Notes: generated by a model not told the origin, from the sequence alone. DNA of 64,000 nt from Strigamia acuminata (GCA_949358305.1 OX442322.1:8184001-8248000), one strand, 5' to 3'; counted from the stretch's first letter, positions 30,472 through 42,088 are shown. Made by a program: numbers and translations.

Positions 30472-31777
30472 TACTTGACTGCTGCTTGGCTAAAATTGAT
30501 ACACAGAAGTTGGCCAAAGACTTGAAGAAATGCAAACACTGGAATTGAACTTGCTGCTTCACATGTTGATCTGCCACTGGTGAGTTCAAGGAGGAGGAAG
30601 GAGGATTTTTCTACTCACTGCACATTGCTTTCTGGTTGTATAGAGAAATGAAACTTGGAGAGAAATAAAAAGAACCTATTTTATTCTCTAAATTCTTAAC
30701 AAGACTACTACAATTGAATCACGAGGATTTTACAAAGAAGTCACACTTTAACAATAATAAGAAACAACAAGTGTAACTATCTCCACATTGTATAAGGACA
30801 CTTGCACTTAAAGTTACAGAGGTCTCTAAGTGCTTGTAAAGAGAAATAAGTACTGCTGGCACAACAAAACTACCGTAGAAGTTAATAGTTGAAAACACAT
30901 AAGCCTAACAGCAAGTATTTGACATTAAATGCAAAAGTATACATTAACAACAGTCTCTAAACACAATGCTCATTGAGAACTAAATTATTCACTCTAAAAC
31001 ACACTGAACAACTCATAAAATAGAGAAAAGAATAAGTAAAGACATTTTAGACCAATGAGCTGGCAACTTTACAGTAAGTGCAGAAGTTAAGTTATAAATC
31101 AACACAGATAAATCTTAAACTTAACACTTTTACATTGCATAATAATTAAGTGATTAATTATTAATCAGAACCCACAAAAACTCTTTGGGATTAAACATTT
31201 TCTCCTCTCTTTACAGATACAAGTAGACCACTCCCACAGTAATGGCCGACAATGTAAACAGAGATCACTTGCAGGAAGATAGAAAGGCTTGAAATTAGCT
31301 CACTAGACAGGCTACACACAATCTAAGTTAACAAAACGCTTAATTGGTTAGTAATATACAGAAAACAAACAGAAATTGATTGAAACAGCTTAAAACTGAT
31401 AATAACATACATTTCTCATTCTAGTACCCTTTTGCTGTCTGAGAGCATCATTACACCTTGTCACTACATTGACAGTAGTGGACTGGAAACAGGAAAACAC
31501 TTGGAAACATCAAAACATGCATAACACAGGTAAACAAGATAGAAAATAAATTCTAAGTGGATAAATAACTAATGTAAGAACTCTTTTCTTCCCAGATTTA
31601 TCCGGTCAGATCAACCAGTACTGAGAAATTCACTCAAACTAACTCAAAGAAGACTTATATTCAGCTAAGTGTCTAATTAAATTCCCAATCTAAGATAAAT
31701 ATTAAAAACCCTTTTTAATAATTCCAGATGACTAATTTTAAGACGTTTAGCAGCTTTCCTTTATGTTGCTAGCAACA
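30421..31777 (-). repeat. Bel-TK 5' LTR
   Basis: This 1357-bp LTR is the partner of 25191-26547. On the sense strand AATAAA at 30680-30685 is a likely polyadenylation signal. Confidence 0.92.
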
Positions 31778-32087
31778 CATCACAGTTGACTTAGCACAAA
31801 CACCACAAGTCCAATGTCTCTGAATGTTCAGAAATAGTGTTTAAACCTTAGTAGAAGCCTTCAATGTAAGTTTTAGCAACATCCAAGCAATAAATTTTAA
31901 AAAAAAAATTTTGAGCTTATTTCACATTGCAGTTGACTTAGCACAAAGACCACAAGATCAATGTCTCTGAATGTTCAGAAATAGTGTTTAAACCTTAGTA
32001 GAAGGCTCCAATGTAAGTTTTAGCAACATCCAAGCAATGATTTGGGAGAATAGACTTTTGATCTCATCACAGTTGACTTAGCACAAA
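31778..32087. repeat. 140-bp satellite, right block
   Basis: The satellite resumes after Bel-TK with CATCACAGTTGAC. One unit (from about 31792) has an A/T-rich replacement in its second half; the next is standard. A following unit is cut after CACAAA at 32087 by Bel-A2. Confidence 0.9.
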
Positions 32088-33656
32088 TGTTGCAAGACAG
32101 CGTGGAAGAATTGTTGTGCTGAGATTGTGTCAATAAATATTACTAATTGCTTTTATTTGTTTAATTTTCCTTTAGTGTTTTATTTTTCATAATTAATTGA
32201 TATTTTTCACTTTACAGGAATTTTGACTTATTAAAATGTTTTTCACTGATTTTTATTGTCACTTTTCAATTTAATGTAGTGTTAATACTTTGCTATTATT
32301 TTATTCGTGTCTTTTTGAGTGCATTTATGAACCTTTCTATTAATTTTCCATGATTTTGTGTTTATTGCGTGCAGTTCTAATGTTTTCTTCGTTTTCTGGC
32401 ATACATTTGCGATGCTCGATACGTCATTTTTCGGTTCCTAGCGGACTTTTGCTTCCGTCTTCTAACCTTTCGTTTAGTGCTTTAAAACTCATTTGGAGTT
32501 TGTTTTATTATTGTTTCAGACTAATTCGGGTCTGATCTTTCTTTCTGGATGCATTAGAACTGCCCAAAATGCTTCGATCGGTTGTTTCAAACGTTCGTTG
32601 TCGGCTGCCGTAAAAGCGTAGCCGAGAATGTTCGGTTCGATCAACAATTTCGTATTTATTTAAACTTGTGTGTATTAATTCAGTATTTTGTAATGGGAAT
32701 TATTAATTACTCTTGTAATTTAATCACTACTTTATTCGTTATTTACATTAAGTGCCTTTTATTTCAATTTCAAATTGTTTTGACGCTTTTGCAATGTTCG
32801 CCGGACGCCATGTTTGATCCAACACCTTTGTTTTGTTCGCCGATCGCCATGTTTGTCCCAAGCAACGATTACACAATGTAACCGTTATTTTTGTATTTTA
32901 TATTCTTATAATCTGCATTTACTATTTCATTTCGAAGTGTTTTCACCTGTATTCTTTGCTAATTTTGCATTTTTATTCCGTTCGGAATTCAAATGTTTTG
33001 ATTGCATCATTTTTCTTGACGCCGATTGGCTGTCTCGATCGTCTGCTTGACGATCATTGTTTTCGCTCCGTTTGCACTGTTTTACTCTTCTGATCTTATT
33101 GTTGTGATTAGATTTTTTATTCCTGGTATTCTTGTGATCATTTTAGTGTTTCACAATCTTTATTTCGTGCAGTTTTTATGTAACTACAACTTTGCTGTGA
33201 TTTCGTTTCCTCCGTTGCTATGACAACGGAGTTTCTTGTGTATCTGTATTTCGCCGCTATCGGCTTGGCGCGTGCCGTAATTGGGTACTGCGCATGTGCG
33301 GTTCCTCAGGAACCAATGTAATCAGTGTATTTTATTCAGTTCTCAACCAACTTTTTAATAAACAAGTTGTTTTTTGTTAACTCCCGTGTTTTCTATTTTC
33401 AACCTTAGTTTTCAATGTGTTGTGAGTAGTTAAGCCTTTCCCTGGATTAGCCATTGATTCAGCACTCCATTGGATATTAATCAACGGTGTTCCCATCAAT
33501 GTTCCATGCATTCAACAATAGTTTTCAGTGTGGATCTGTGTTCTCAGCGCGGTTTTCGTACGAATTTAACAATACGATCACTTGAGTTTTTAGAGGCGGG
33601 AAATTCAAATAGCCCCAACCCCATTCCTAGCTGTTTGGTGTTGACAGACCGCAACA
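32088..33656 (+). repeat. Bel-A2 5' LTR
   Basis: The LTR is 1569 bp, from TGTTGCAAGA to GACCGCAACA, homologous to the reverse complement of the Bel-A1 LTRs with scattered differences. Confidence 0.9.
33357..33362 (+). terminator. Polyadenylation signal in Bel-A2 LTR
   Basis: AATAAA is followed within 20-30 bases by a T-rich, TTGTTTTTTGTT-like stretch, as expected for LTR polyadenylation. The leader ORF begins downstream, so it lies in U5 and the genomic-RNA leader. Confidence 0.5.
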
Positions 33657-34348
33657 TCGAATACGTTCTTTTGGTGCACGTGACCAGGATTCCGTCTGAA
33701 ATCTGTGAGTTTTTCCGGTTAGTTTTGGATACGTTTCTTCGCGTGTTTGTTGCGACGGGAGAACGATACGTTCGTGATTCGTCGTCTGCTACGAGTGTCG
33801 CCGTTCAACGTGACAACAGTCACGACTGGGACAGCTCTTGCGTCGAGTGCGAACTTTTGTGTGTCATCAGCGGGATTCTACGGTCGCCATCTTGGATAAG
33901 GATAACACAACGCGCTGTGCTGAGAAGTCGATTCGCCCCTGGATTTATTGCTTTTCTTGTGTTTTATCATTCAGTGCATTTATTTTGGAGGTTTTGTTTG
34001 CATGAGGGTATTGTTTTGGGTATTCTTTTTGGTGTTATTGCTGTTTCATATGCTAATCTTAAGGGAAATTTAGTAAAAGTGTATTTTATTGCAAATCGTT
34101 TTATTTTTTTCTTTAATTTTATGCATGCATCTCCATATAACTGGCTTAACCAGGGGAGATTTAGATTTTTTGAAGCTAGTTACTGGTCAGTCTCTCATTG
34201 CAAGGGCTGTCAGTTATTAACGTTAAAATTTGATAGTGGTTTTTGTGCAAAATTCGTTCCAAACGAATCGCCGAAAATATTTCAAACTTGTGTAGGACTT
34301 TTTGAGTCACGTTTTTCATACGTGGTCAAGGTCGCTCGTGTGTTTTAG
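33506..34348 (+). CDS. Bel-A2 leader ORF (hypothetical)
   Basis: This is the counterpart of the Bel-A1 leader ORF: 280 codons from the ATG at 33506, open throughout although the main polyprotein of this copy is broken. It reads through the primer site (VHVTRIPSE) and encodes SPYNWLNQGRF at the stem-loop. The gap to the polyprotein ATG is about 220 bases. Confidence 0.4.
   Translation: MHSTIVFSVDLCSQRGFRTNLTIRSLEFLEAGNSNSPNPIPSCLVLTDRNIEYVLLVHVTRIPSEICEFFRLVLDTFLRVFVATGERYVRDSSSATSVAVQRDNSHDWDSSCVECELLCVISGILRSPSWIRITQRAVLRSRFAPGFIAFLVFYHSVHLFWRFCLHEGIVLGILFGVIAVSYANLKGNLVKVYFIANRFIFFFNFMHASPYNWLNQGRFRFFEASYWSVSHCKGCQLLTLKFDSGFCAKFVPNESPKIFQTCVGLFESRFSYVVKVARVF
33672..33693 (+). promoter_or_regulatory. 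Bel-A2 primer binding site (tRNA-His-like)
   Basis: TGGTGCACGTGACCAGGATT starts 15 bases after the LTR and carries the same single inserted A as Bel-A1 and Bel-B. Confidence 0.7.
34131..34158 (+). promoter_or_regulatory. Bel-A2 leader stem-loop
   Basis: CTCC-ATATAA-CTGG-CTTAA-CCAG-G-GGAG: the stems are as in Bel-A1, with one loop substitution. Confidence 0.6.
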
Positions 34349-34566
34349 CATCCCTGATTGTTAAAACACTCGATATTCTTGTGCATTTTTCATTTGATTT
34401 TTTGTCATTTGGGCAATTAAACGTTGAAAAAATTCTGTGTATTTTTGGGGGATAAAATAACAAATTTTATTCTTTTAAAAATTGAAAGCGAAGTGTTTTT
34501 TGTCAAACGAGATTTTATCTTCCTTTTCGCAATTTGCAGCCGTGAATTTGTGAGAGGAGAGAAAAC

Positions 34567-34670
34567 ATGGCAGATCCTTCCGTGCAAAACATGATCACTC
34601 CAGAACAACTCGAGATTCTGGAGACAAAATGGGAAGCGCTACTCACTTCACTCTCCGCTTTGCTGACTGT
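34567..34670 (+). pseudogene. Bel-A2 polyprotein, fragment 1 (N-terminus)
   Basis: This begins with the same ATG and first 34 codons as Bel-A1 (MADPSVQ...). It is cut after ACTGT by Bel-B. The CTGT at 34667-34670 is repeated at 44236-44239. Confidence 0.9.
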
Positions 34671-36311
34671 TGTAGCGGTCAATCACACAGGACAGAAAAG
34701 AACTGAGCCATGGCGTTTTGAATCTCCCGCCAATCCACTCAAACGATCGTATAGTGAGGTTAGTACGTATACCGTGTGGAAACAGATTTAATTTGTCCCG
34801 AAATGCATTGGAGAATGAAGGAATCCCTGTAGAAACTACTGTTGAATGGTATCCAAGTGTCCGCTTAACCATTGACCAGTCTGGGAAAATGTTTGGCTAC
34901 TCCCGACACATTGTAATGGCGACGAAAGTAAAAACTCCAGGAGATAACATAAAACAACTTATTTATTCGGAAGTAGAATGATAACTGACCAAATACACGA
35001 ATGTACGTTGGCTAACAAAGAAAATGCACGTGCAAAACAATGGTCACGGCACGCGCCAAGGTAAAAAACACAATTGAGAAATTCCGTTGCTATGACAACG
35101 GAGAAAAATGAAATACATTGAAGTGAGCGATTGCTCAAAAATGCATTAAAATCAAATTGCAATATGTCAAAATGACCACAAAGATGTCAGGAACATAAAA
35201 GTAAATGGTAACAATGCTCAAAAACACTTAAAACAATGAGAAAATACAGAAAGAATCGATCGGGAAGCAGACGATCGGCTCAGCCAATCAGAATACAGCA
35301 AAGTTACGTAATGCAAAGATTTGAATTTAAAACCTCACAAAATCACTGAAATGGTAAATAATATGCACTAAAATACAATGAAATGAAATAGTAAATGCAA
35401 AACAAGTATTAATAATACAATAGAATCGATTTAATAACGAAATTAGCGAATAAATCCAACATGGCGCCCGTACAACTCAATAAGAGCGGCAAAACACGAC
35501 ATTTGAATTCTGACACAAGAATATAGCAAATACTAGGTAATGTTACTAATAAATACACTTAGGAAAAGTAATTTCCTTCAAAATAAAGCACTTTTAATAA
35601 GAATACACATGAAAATTAGTCTTGAAAGAAAAGAAACGATCGCGGACGGCAACGCACATGCGAGGTCCGTCACGATCGTTCGTACAGACAAAACGGCTGC
35701 TCCGGGAAAGAAACTAAGTGCACAGATCGACAGATCACCCCTGAATTAGTCTAAAACAATATTAGGATCAATTCTAACGACAAGAATTCAATGAAAACGA
35801 AAGGTTAGAAGTTGGAGTCAAAACCGAACTAGATTTCGAAATATGACGTCACTCCAATTACACTAGTGAACTGTTTGACGACGGATGCACCCAATTTCAC
35901 ACGGAAACACACAAAATGAATAGGAATTGATAATATAAGACAAATTCTTATAAATAACACTTGAAATGAATGCAATAGACAATGAAATATCATATTTTAA
36001 TAAACAACAGTATCATAAAACACTTTAATAGTTTTAATAATGCAAAAAATCCTGTAAAATAAGATTAAAATGTTATGCAAAATAAAACACACTAGAATAA
36101 GTCTATTTAAACACACAATACCCAAAATTCATGACAATATAAGAAAATAATGAACTAAAAGCTTTAATATGACACAAAAAACACCTGAAATGTAAGTCAA
36201 ACTATTAGAAGCAAAATTTAACAACACTTTGAATATTTAATAGGACAATAAAATGGCAAATAAAAAGCAGTATCAATTTATATTCCACTCTGTTTGCAAC
36301 AGGTTGCAACA
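34671..36311 (-). repeat. Bel-B 3' LTR
   Basis: The LTR is 1641 bp, from TGTAGCGGTC to GGTTGCAACA. Its partner is 42595-44235. AT-rich with no convincing gene. Confidence 0.93.
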
Positions 36312-36345
36312 GAGAATTGCCGGCGAAAGGAGAGAGAAGAGAGAA
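36312..36345 (-). promoter_or_regulatory. 3'-LTR junction motif of Bel-B
   Basis: In sense orientation a long pyrimidine tract (CTCTTCTCTCTCC) leads into TTTCGCCGGCAATTCTC and the LTR start TGTTGC. Confidence 0.6.
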
Positions 36346-36366
36346 CCACACACAAAGTCTTATTAG

Positions 36367-39300
36367 TCACTCTAGTTCAAGAGCTCTCACATGTTTCACT
36401 GATCTTTTTAACTCTCTTCCATCGGGTAACACTACTTTGACAATTCTGATAAGACCATCATCACCGGGAAAAATTTCTTTTATCCTGGCAAGGGGCCAAA
36501 AATAGGGATTTGTTCCTATTTTTTCTAGTAGCACAATTTGATCCACTTTAGGATTTTTGAAGAACTTATCACCTTTGGTTTCGTAAAAGTTTCTCAATTG
36601 CATGAGATAACTCTGTTTCCAGATCTGCCAGAAATCCCATATAAATTTTCGTCGTTTTGTATCAAGTTTTCTCAAATCTGATTTTTTAATCGCACTAAGT
36701 TTTTTGTTTATTAAGTACTTTGGCATGCCTCCTGTTAAAAAGTTTTCAGGTGCCAAAATTCTACCACCATCAACACTGTCTGGGACGTAAGATAAGGGTC
36801 TTGAATTTAACACTGAACTAATTTCTAAAGCCAAAGTTTGGAGAGTTTCCAAGTCAACTGTATAGCGAAGTAATGTTTTTCGAAGTTTATCCTTAACTGA
36901 CCGGACGAGGCGTTCCCATGCCCCGCCCATCCAGGGGGACAGTGGTGGGATAAAAGTCCAAATCACTCTTTTTTCAGATAGGAAAGTCTGTATGTCCTTG
37001 TGTCCAATTAGTTTTCCCCACGATTGTAACTCCACGCTGCCGCGCTCGAAGGTTTTGCTATTATCGGAGAATATTTTAGCAGGATAGCCAAAACGTGCTC
37101 CGAATCGTCTCATTGCAAGTAGAAACTTTTGAACAGAAAGGTCATCGGAAACCTCTAAATGTAGGGATCGGGTCACCATACATGTGAATAAAAGAATATA
37201 AACCTTTTTGCGTTCTTTCTTGTTAGTTCCGACGTAAATTGGCCCAAGATGGTCAATTCCCGTGTGTTGGAATGGAGCGGCTGGAGTTATACGTTCAGAA
37301 GGAAGGTCACCTGTAGAAGGGTTGTTTCGTGCAAGTTTTCCACGTCTGCAAATTGCACATTCTCGAATAACTGTCTGAATTGTTCTCCTTCCTTTTACGA
37401 TCCAATATTGCTCACGTAAACGGTATAATGTTTCGCTTATATCACCATGAAATAGTTCCAGATGCACTTTTTTGATCAACAATCTTGTTAACCAACTATC
37501 GTAAGGTAGAATAATTGGATAAACCTCATCAAAAGTCAATAAAGATTTTTTCAAGCGACTACGAAGTCGAAGTAATCCGTCCTCGTCAATGAAAAGCTCG
37601 AAATTTCGTAGGGTGGAATGTTTACTCAGTTCTCGTTTGTTTTTCACATCCTCAAGTTCCTCAGAAAAATGCAGTTTCTGCGAAAACTGCAGGATCTTCA
37701 ATTGGTTCGTCTCTAACTCGAGTGGCGAGAGAGGCTCACCGCGCAAAAGTTTGTTTTTCCACCTCAAAATATAAGAAAAAACTCCTAAAAGTCGGTTGTA
37801 ATCACGGAAACGTTTGAAGAATTGACCAATAAAGCTTTCTTTAACTTGAATAGTCATCACAATGATTTTTCGTTCCTCTTCTGAAAGATTTTCTTGTATA
37901 ACTTCCTTTTTCTCTAGTTTTGAAACATCAACTCCGAACCACCAAAGCTTATTGTTCATTAATGTTTTTGAGTTCTGTGGTCGAGTTAACAAATCAGCTG
38001 GGTTAAATTCCGTTGGTACGTGGGACCATTGTTCGGGCTTGGTTGAAGAAGTAATTTCTTGAACACGGTTCGAGACGTATGGCTTCCACACATTTTTATC
38101 GGAATTGATCCAGGCTAAAGTAATGGTGGAGTCCGAGTAGTATCGCACTTCAGTGACTGGATAACCAGGAAGAAAATTCTCAAGCAGATACTTTGTCATT
38201 CTTACTCCTACCAATGCTGCAGTTAATTCAAGTCGAGGAAGCGTAATTTTCTTGGCTGGCGCAATACGGCATTTGCTCAACAGTAAAGTTCTTTTGCCAT
38301 CCACATTGACGACAAAAATTGAACAGCCAAATGCTTTCATACTGGCATCGCAGAAAACTTCCAATGTTATGTCCTGACCTGAATAAGTCTGTAGCCAACG
38401 TTGAACTTTTAATTCCTTCAACTTCTGTATGTCGAGATTAAATTCTTCGACTTCTTTTTTCTCGGAGTCAAGAATCACTTCGTCCCAATTTTTTGTTCGA
38501 GCCCAGATAGCTTGAACAAGCAGTTTCATTCGAAGAACGACAGGTGAAATGAGACCCATCGGAACAAATATGGATGCCATAAATGAGACCACTTCGCGTT
38601 TCGTTGTGGGAATTTTCTCTAACTTCGGGATTTTAAACATAATCATGTCGTCTTGTGTATTCCATAAGATTCCCAACATCTTGATGATTTGAAGGTCGTC
38701 AAAATTCTCACCTCTCATGTGAAAATTTTTTGATTGAAGATTTTCAAAGACGGTTCTGCTAGCGGTTGCCCATTTAACAAGGGGAAGTTTCCCGTCGTCT
38801 AGAATCATCTTCAAATTCTCTGCATGTGTCGTTGTATCGGCGGTGAAATCTCCTCCAGAAGTCAAATCATCCATAAAGATTCCGCTATCTAAAGCATCTA
38901 CTTCTTTAGGATGAGTTTCTTCAAATTGTTTCGCTTGTTTTCGTATCGTAGCACAAAGGAGAAATGGAGAAGATATTACCCCAAATGGTACGACAATCAT
39001 CCTCAGAATTAGTATGTTATTCCACAGGTTTTGCCACGAATACGGTTGTTTGAAATAGTCACGAGTAACCCATAAGAAACGTAAGAAATTCCTATGTGTA
39101 GGGTTAATCAAAACCTGAAGGAAAGCCTGCTTAATGTCAGCGATTACAGGGATGCAATATAGTCTAAATCTCACCAACACAAGAATTAAGTCTGGATTTA
39201 AAGATGGGCCAGGGTACAAGCACTCATTCAACGAAAGTTTTCCTTTTTTGGCAGACGATGCGTTGAACACGATCCTAAATTTTGTCGTATCCCTGTCCTC

Positions 39301-41628
39301 CTTCACAACGGGGTGGTGAGGAATATTATAGATGCCTTTTCTCAAAAAACGTTCTTCTTTGGGAACCTCTTCGGCATGTTCCTCTACAACGTATTGCATT
39401 ATTGCCTCATCATACCTCTTCTTGAGATCTTCATTCGTGTCTATTCGTTTGAGAGTATTTGCCAATTGGTTTATCGATTTTTCCCAATTAGAGTCCAAAT
39501 CCTCTTCTAAACCGTTGAATGGCAACAAGACTTCATATCTTCCGTCATCCATTCGCTGGGTTGTCTTTTCAAATCTGTCTCTGGTAAAGTCAGATTCTTT
39601 TTCTCCAGAATTTATTCCTATCGCTTCCAGATTCCACAATTTGTCCAGCTTCTGATTAATATCGATCTGGCAGGTATTGCAACACGATGTAAGATCGGCT
39701 TCCTCTTCAAACAGGCTGGTATTTCCAGCTGCACCGGAAAGTACCCATCCGAACAACGTGTTGATAAGTCCAAGATCTTCATTAATCTTCTTGCGACCTT
39801 CTTTCACAATTTTCCACCAAACGTCAACTCCTAACAGGAGGTCAACATTGGCAGTCGTTGCTGGCAAATCTTCGGCTAACTCCATTTTCAGTTTCTTCAC
39901 CTTTTCTATGACAGAAGGATTCAAGATTCCTTGCACTCTCGGAAGGTTTTCAACGGATAACATGGTCAACTTGATATCTTGTTCATCATGTTTTGACTTG
40001 AGATTTATGTTGAAAACATCGTAGTCTATTTCTGCTGGCGTAGAGTCATTAAATCTTTGAGTGGTCGCCGATATACTTCCACATTTCCTCAACTTGAGAC
40101 GATTGACCAATGCAGTGGTAACAAATGACCTATGGCTGCCCGGATCAATCATGCCACGAATATGATGAAATCCACCAGACTTCGTTTTTAAATCCGCGGT
40201 GAAAATCATTAATTGAAGGGTCGTGGAGATGGCACATGAGACGTGGGTCGTCACTTGTGGCTCCTTCGGCTTCTCTACATTGCTTGGAGAATTCTTCACT
40301 TCTTGTTTTTTGCAAATGGTGGAGTGATGTCTCCCACCGCAATGCTTGCAGGAAAATTTGACTTTGCAATCACCGACTCTATGTCCAGTTCTGAAACAGT
40401 TAAAACAAAGTCTGTTTTTCTTAACTATTTCGATTTTTGCATTGATTTCGTACTCCTTTCCGCACGATCCATTCAGATGATTGTCGTCACAAAAAATGCA
40501 CTTTACAGTCTTTGAAGGCGCACTTTTGTTGTCCGATTTAGGTTCACTCTTTGTCTTTGCACTTGTAGACTGCTTGGCGTCTTGAGTGGCTGCACACGTG
40601 GTCATTGAACCCTTAGCTTTCTGTTTCTCAGCTTCAGACTTCTCATTCTTTTCTTTTTTCGATTTTTCAGAGGAAGAAACGTTTTCAGTTCTCTCAGCCA
40701 TTGCAACTTCATTCAAAAAGAAATTGAGCAATGTCACGATATTCTTGTTTTGCATTCCGTGAACCTGGTAGAACCTCAATGCCATGGAATTCGGAAACTT
40801 GCTAATTATGTCGGGCAATAAGAAAGCTCCGGAAGTTTGAATTGGAATCTTTAATTGCTCGAGCAGTCTTATTGTCGCAGAAATTTTCGTCAAGTTTGCT
40901 TTTATCGCTTTGGTTGGATATACACTGGAAATTGTTTTTAAGTCTCTAATGGATTTGATTAGTGCAGTTTGCTGGGCATCCTCATCACCATAGTTTCTGT
41001 CGAGTTCCTCTCTGGCTAAGTCATATGATTCCTCGATCAAAGGGAAGGTGGAGATGAGAGTCGCTGCCTCACCAATGCACATGGTCTGCAAGTATTGTAG
41101 TTTCTCAACGTTACTCAGGTCTGGATCCTTGTGTACGGAGGTCTCGAAGTTGCTTTTGAACGTTTTGTACTTCAGAATATCTCCGTCGAATTTTACGGAT
41201 TCCAGTTTGGGCAGCTTCGAATTTTTTCTAAACGAGGCTGTCGCATTCATAGATGTGTTTGCATTGAAGCTTGTAGACGTATTTAATCTTCCTCCCAACG
41301 TAGGAATTGATCGCTTGGAAATTTCGTATCTCCTGCGAAGAAGATCCACTCTAGCTTGCATAGTCTCAAGCTTGTCAATGCATTCCAGATAAAATTGGTG
41401 GTCGGAATAATTCTGTAATTCATTCAAAGCACCTACTATCCGTGTCTCTTTTGGGTTCGCAGTTTGCACCAGCGCTTCCAGTTCTCCTGGATCTGCTGTC
41501 TTCTCCGATATAGACAACAGATGATTCATTGCTGTAACTTGCGATTCCCAACGTTGTTCCATTGTTTCAATCTGCTCCTCAGTGAGCAGATCACGCATTG
41601 TTGGCTCTGTTGTGCTATCTCTCTCCAT
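36367..41628 (-). CDS. Bel/Pao Gag-Pol polyprotein of Bel-B, intact
   Basis: The ORF is 1753 residues from the ATG at 41628 (MERDSTTEPT). The frame extends 26 codons further without an ATG, which I do not include. In order: gag (DUF1759-like), cysteine knuckles near residues 380-440 (CIFCDDNHLNGSC, CFNCFRTGHRVGDC), protease-like IDPGSHRSF near 493, RT with DIKQAF and FMDD (near 919), RNase H (FCDAS), integrase H2C2 finger near 1383, catalytic GIDHLGP, FSDNSKTF and GGAWERL, and a C-terminal domain ending KHVRALELE. It has no frameshift or stop. It is similar in length and order to Bel-A1 and diverged throughout. Confidence 0.96.
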   Translation of the reverse strand: MERDSTTEPTMRDLLTEEQIETMEQRWESQVTAMNHLLSISEKTADPGELEALVQTANPKETRIVGALNELQNYSDHQFYLECIDKLETMQARVDLLRRRYEISKRSIPTLGGRLNTSTSFNANTSMNATASFRKNSKLPKLESVKFDGDILKYKTFKSNFETSVHKDPDLSNVEKLQYLQTMCIGEAATLISTFPLIEESYDLAREELDRNYGDEDAQQTALIKSIRDLKTISSVYPTKAIKANLTKISATIRLLEQLKIPIQTSGAFLLPDIISKFPNSMALRFYQVHGMQNKNIVTLLNFFLNEVAMAERTENVSSSEKSKKEKNEKSEAEKQKAKGSMTTCAATQDAKQSTSAKTKSEPKSDNKSAPSKTVKCIFCDDNHLNGSCGKEYEINAKIEIVKKNRLCFNCFRTGHRVGDCKVKFSCKHCGGRHHSTICKKQEVKNSPSNVEKPKEPQVTTHVSCAISTTLQLMIFTADLKTKSGGFHHIRGMIDPGSHRSFVTTALVNRLKLRKCGSISATTQRFNDSTPAEIDYDVFNINLKSKHDEQDIKLTMLSVENLPRVQGILNPSVIEKVKKLKMELAEDLPATTANVDLLLGVDVWWKIVKEGRKKINEDLGLINTLFGWVLSGAAGNTSLFEEEADLTSCCNTCQIDINQKLDKLWNLEAIGINSGEKESDFTRDRFEKTTQRMDDGRYEVLLPFNGLEEDLDSNWEKSINQLANTLKRIDTNEDLKKRYDEAIMQYVVEEHAEEVPKEERFLRKGIYNIPHHPVVKEDRDTTKFRIVFNASSAKKGKLSLNECLYPGPSLNPDLILVLVRFRLYCIPVIADIKQAFLQVLINPTHRNFLRFLWVTRDYFKQPYSWQNLWNNILILRMIVVPFGVISSPFLLCATIRKQAKQFEETHPKEVDALDSGIFMDDLTSGGDFTADTTTHAENLKMILDDGKLPLVKWATASRTVFENLQSKNFHMRGENFDDLQIIKMLGILWNTQDDMIMFKIPKLEKIPTTKREVVSFMASIFVPMGLISPVVLRMKLLVQAIWARTKNWDEVILDSEKKEVEEFNLDIQKLKELKVQRWLQTYSGQDITLEVFCDASMKAFGCSIFVVNVDGKRTLLLSKCRIAPAKKITLPRLELTAALVGVRMTKYLLENFLPGYPVTEVRYYSDSTITLAWINSDKNVWKPYVSNRVQEITSSTKPEQWSHVPTEFNPADLLTRPQNSKTLMNNKLWWFGVDVSKLEKKEVIQENLSEEERKIIVMTIQVKESFIGQFFKRFRDYNRLLGVFSYILRWKNKLLRGEPLSPLELETNQLKILQFSQKLHFSEELEDVKNKRELSKHSTLRNFELFIDEDGLLRLRSRLKKSLLTFDEVYPIILPYDSWLTRLLIKKVHLELFHGDISETLYRLREQYWIVKGRRTIQTVIRECAICRRGKLARNNPSTGDLPSERITPAAPFQHTGIDHLGPIYVGTNKKERKKVYILLFTCMVTRSLHLEVSDDLSVQKFLLAMRRFGARFGYPAKIFSDNSKTFERGSVELQSWGKLIGHKDIQTFLSEKRVIWTFIPPLSPWMGGAWERLVRSVKDKLRKTLLRYTVDLETLQTLALEISSVLNSRPLSYVPDSVDGGRILAPENFLTGGMPKYLINKKLSAIKKSDLRKLDTKRRKFIWDFWQIWKQSYLMQLRNFYETKGDKFFKNPKVDQIVLLEKIGTNPYFWPLARIKEIFPGDDGLIRIVKVVLPDGRELKRSVKHVRALELE

Positions 41629-42088
41629 TTCAAATTCACGGCGGTCAATTTTAAAACAGAAGACAATAACTTGAACAACAAAATAACACTTTGCAATGAA
41701 ACTCAAAAAGAATAAAATTCAAAATTTTACACTTCAAAATGAATGAAAACTTAAAAAGAATAAAATCACAATTTTATACCCCAAAAAGAATAAAATCAGA
41801 AATTTCACACTTAAAAAGAACTGAATTTTTCAAAGTTTTAATGCCCACGTGACAAGAAAAGCAAATTGAAAATACACGAATATCGAATGTTTTAACAATC
41901 AAGGATGCTAAAACAGACGAGCGACCTTGATCACGTATGAAAAACGTGACTCAAAAAGTCCTGCACAGTTTTGAAATAATTGACGGTTCGTTTGGAACAA
42001 ATCTCGCCAAAACTCTATCATAAAATTCAAGATAATAACTGACAGCCCTTGCAATGAGAGACTGACCAGTAACTAGCATCAAAAGAAT

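Larger units (their letters stand above)
25191..31777 (-). mobile_element. Bel-TK: Bel element with thymidine kinase in place of pol
   Basis: This 6587-bp element has 1357-bp LTRs (25191-26547 and 30421-31777) that differ at about four noticed positions. CATC duplications flank it at 25187-25190 and 31778-31781. The split satellite unit can be read across the insertion, which fixes the ends. On the minus strand it has 5' LTR, tRNA-His-like primer site, leader, one ORF of 1005 residues and 3' LTR. The ORF holds gag and the protease-like region, then a TK1-type thymidine kinase where RT should be. Nothing resembling RT, RNase H or integrase is present, so it needs a helper Bel. Near-identical LTRs and an open ORF indicate recent mobility. 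Confidence 0.93.

Noticed and set aside
41629-41706. N-terminal extension of the Bel-B polyprotein
   Set aside because: It has no ATG and would begin at a TTG; the ATG at 41628 matches the position of the start in Bel-A1.
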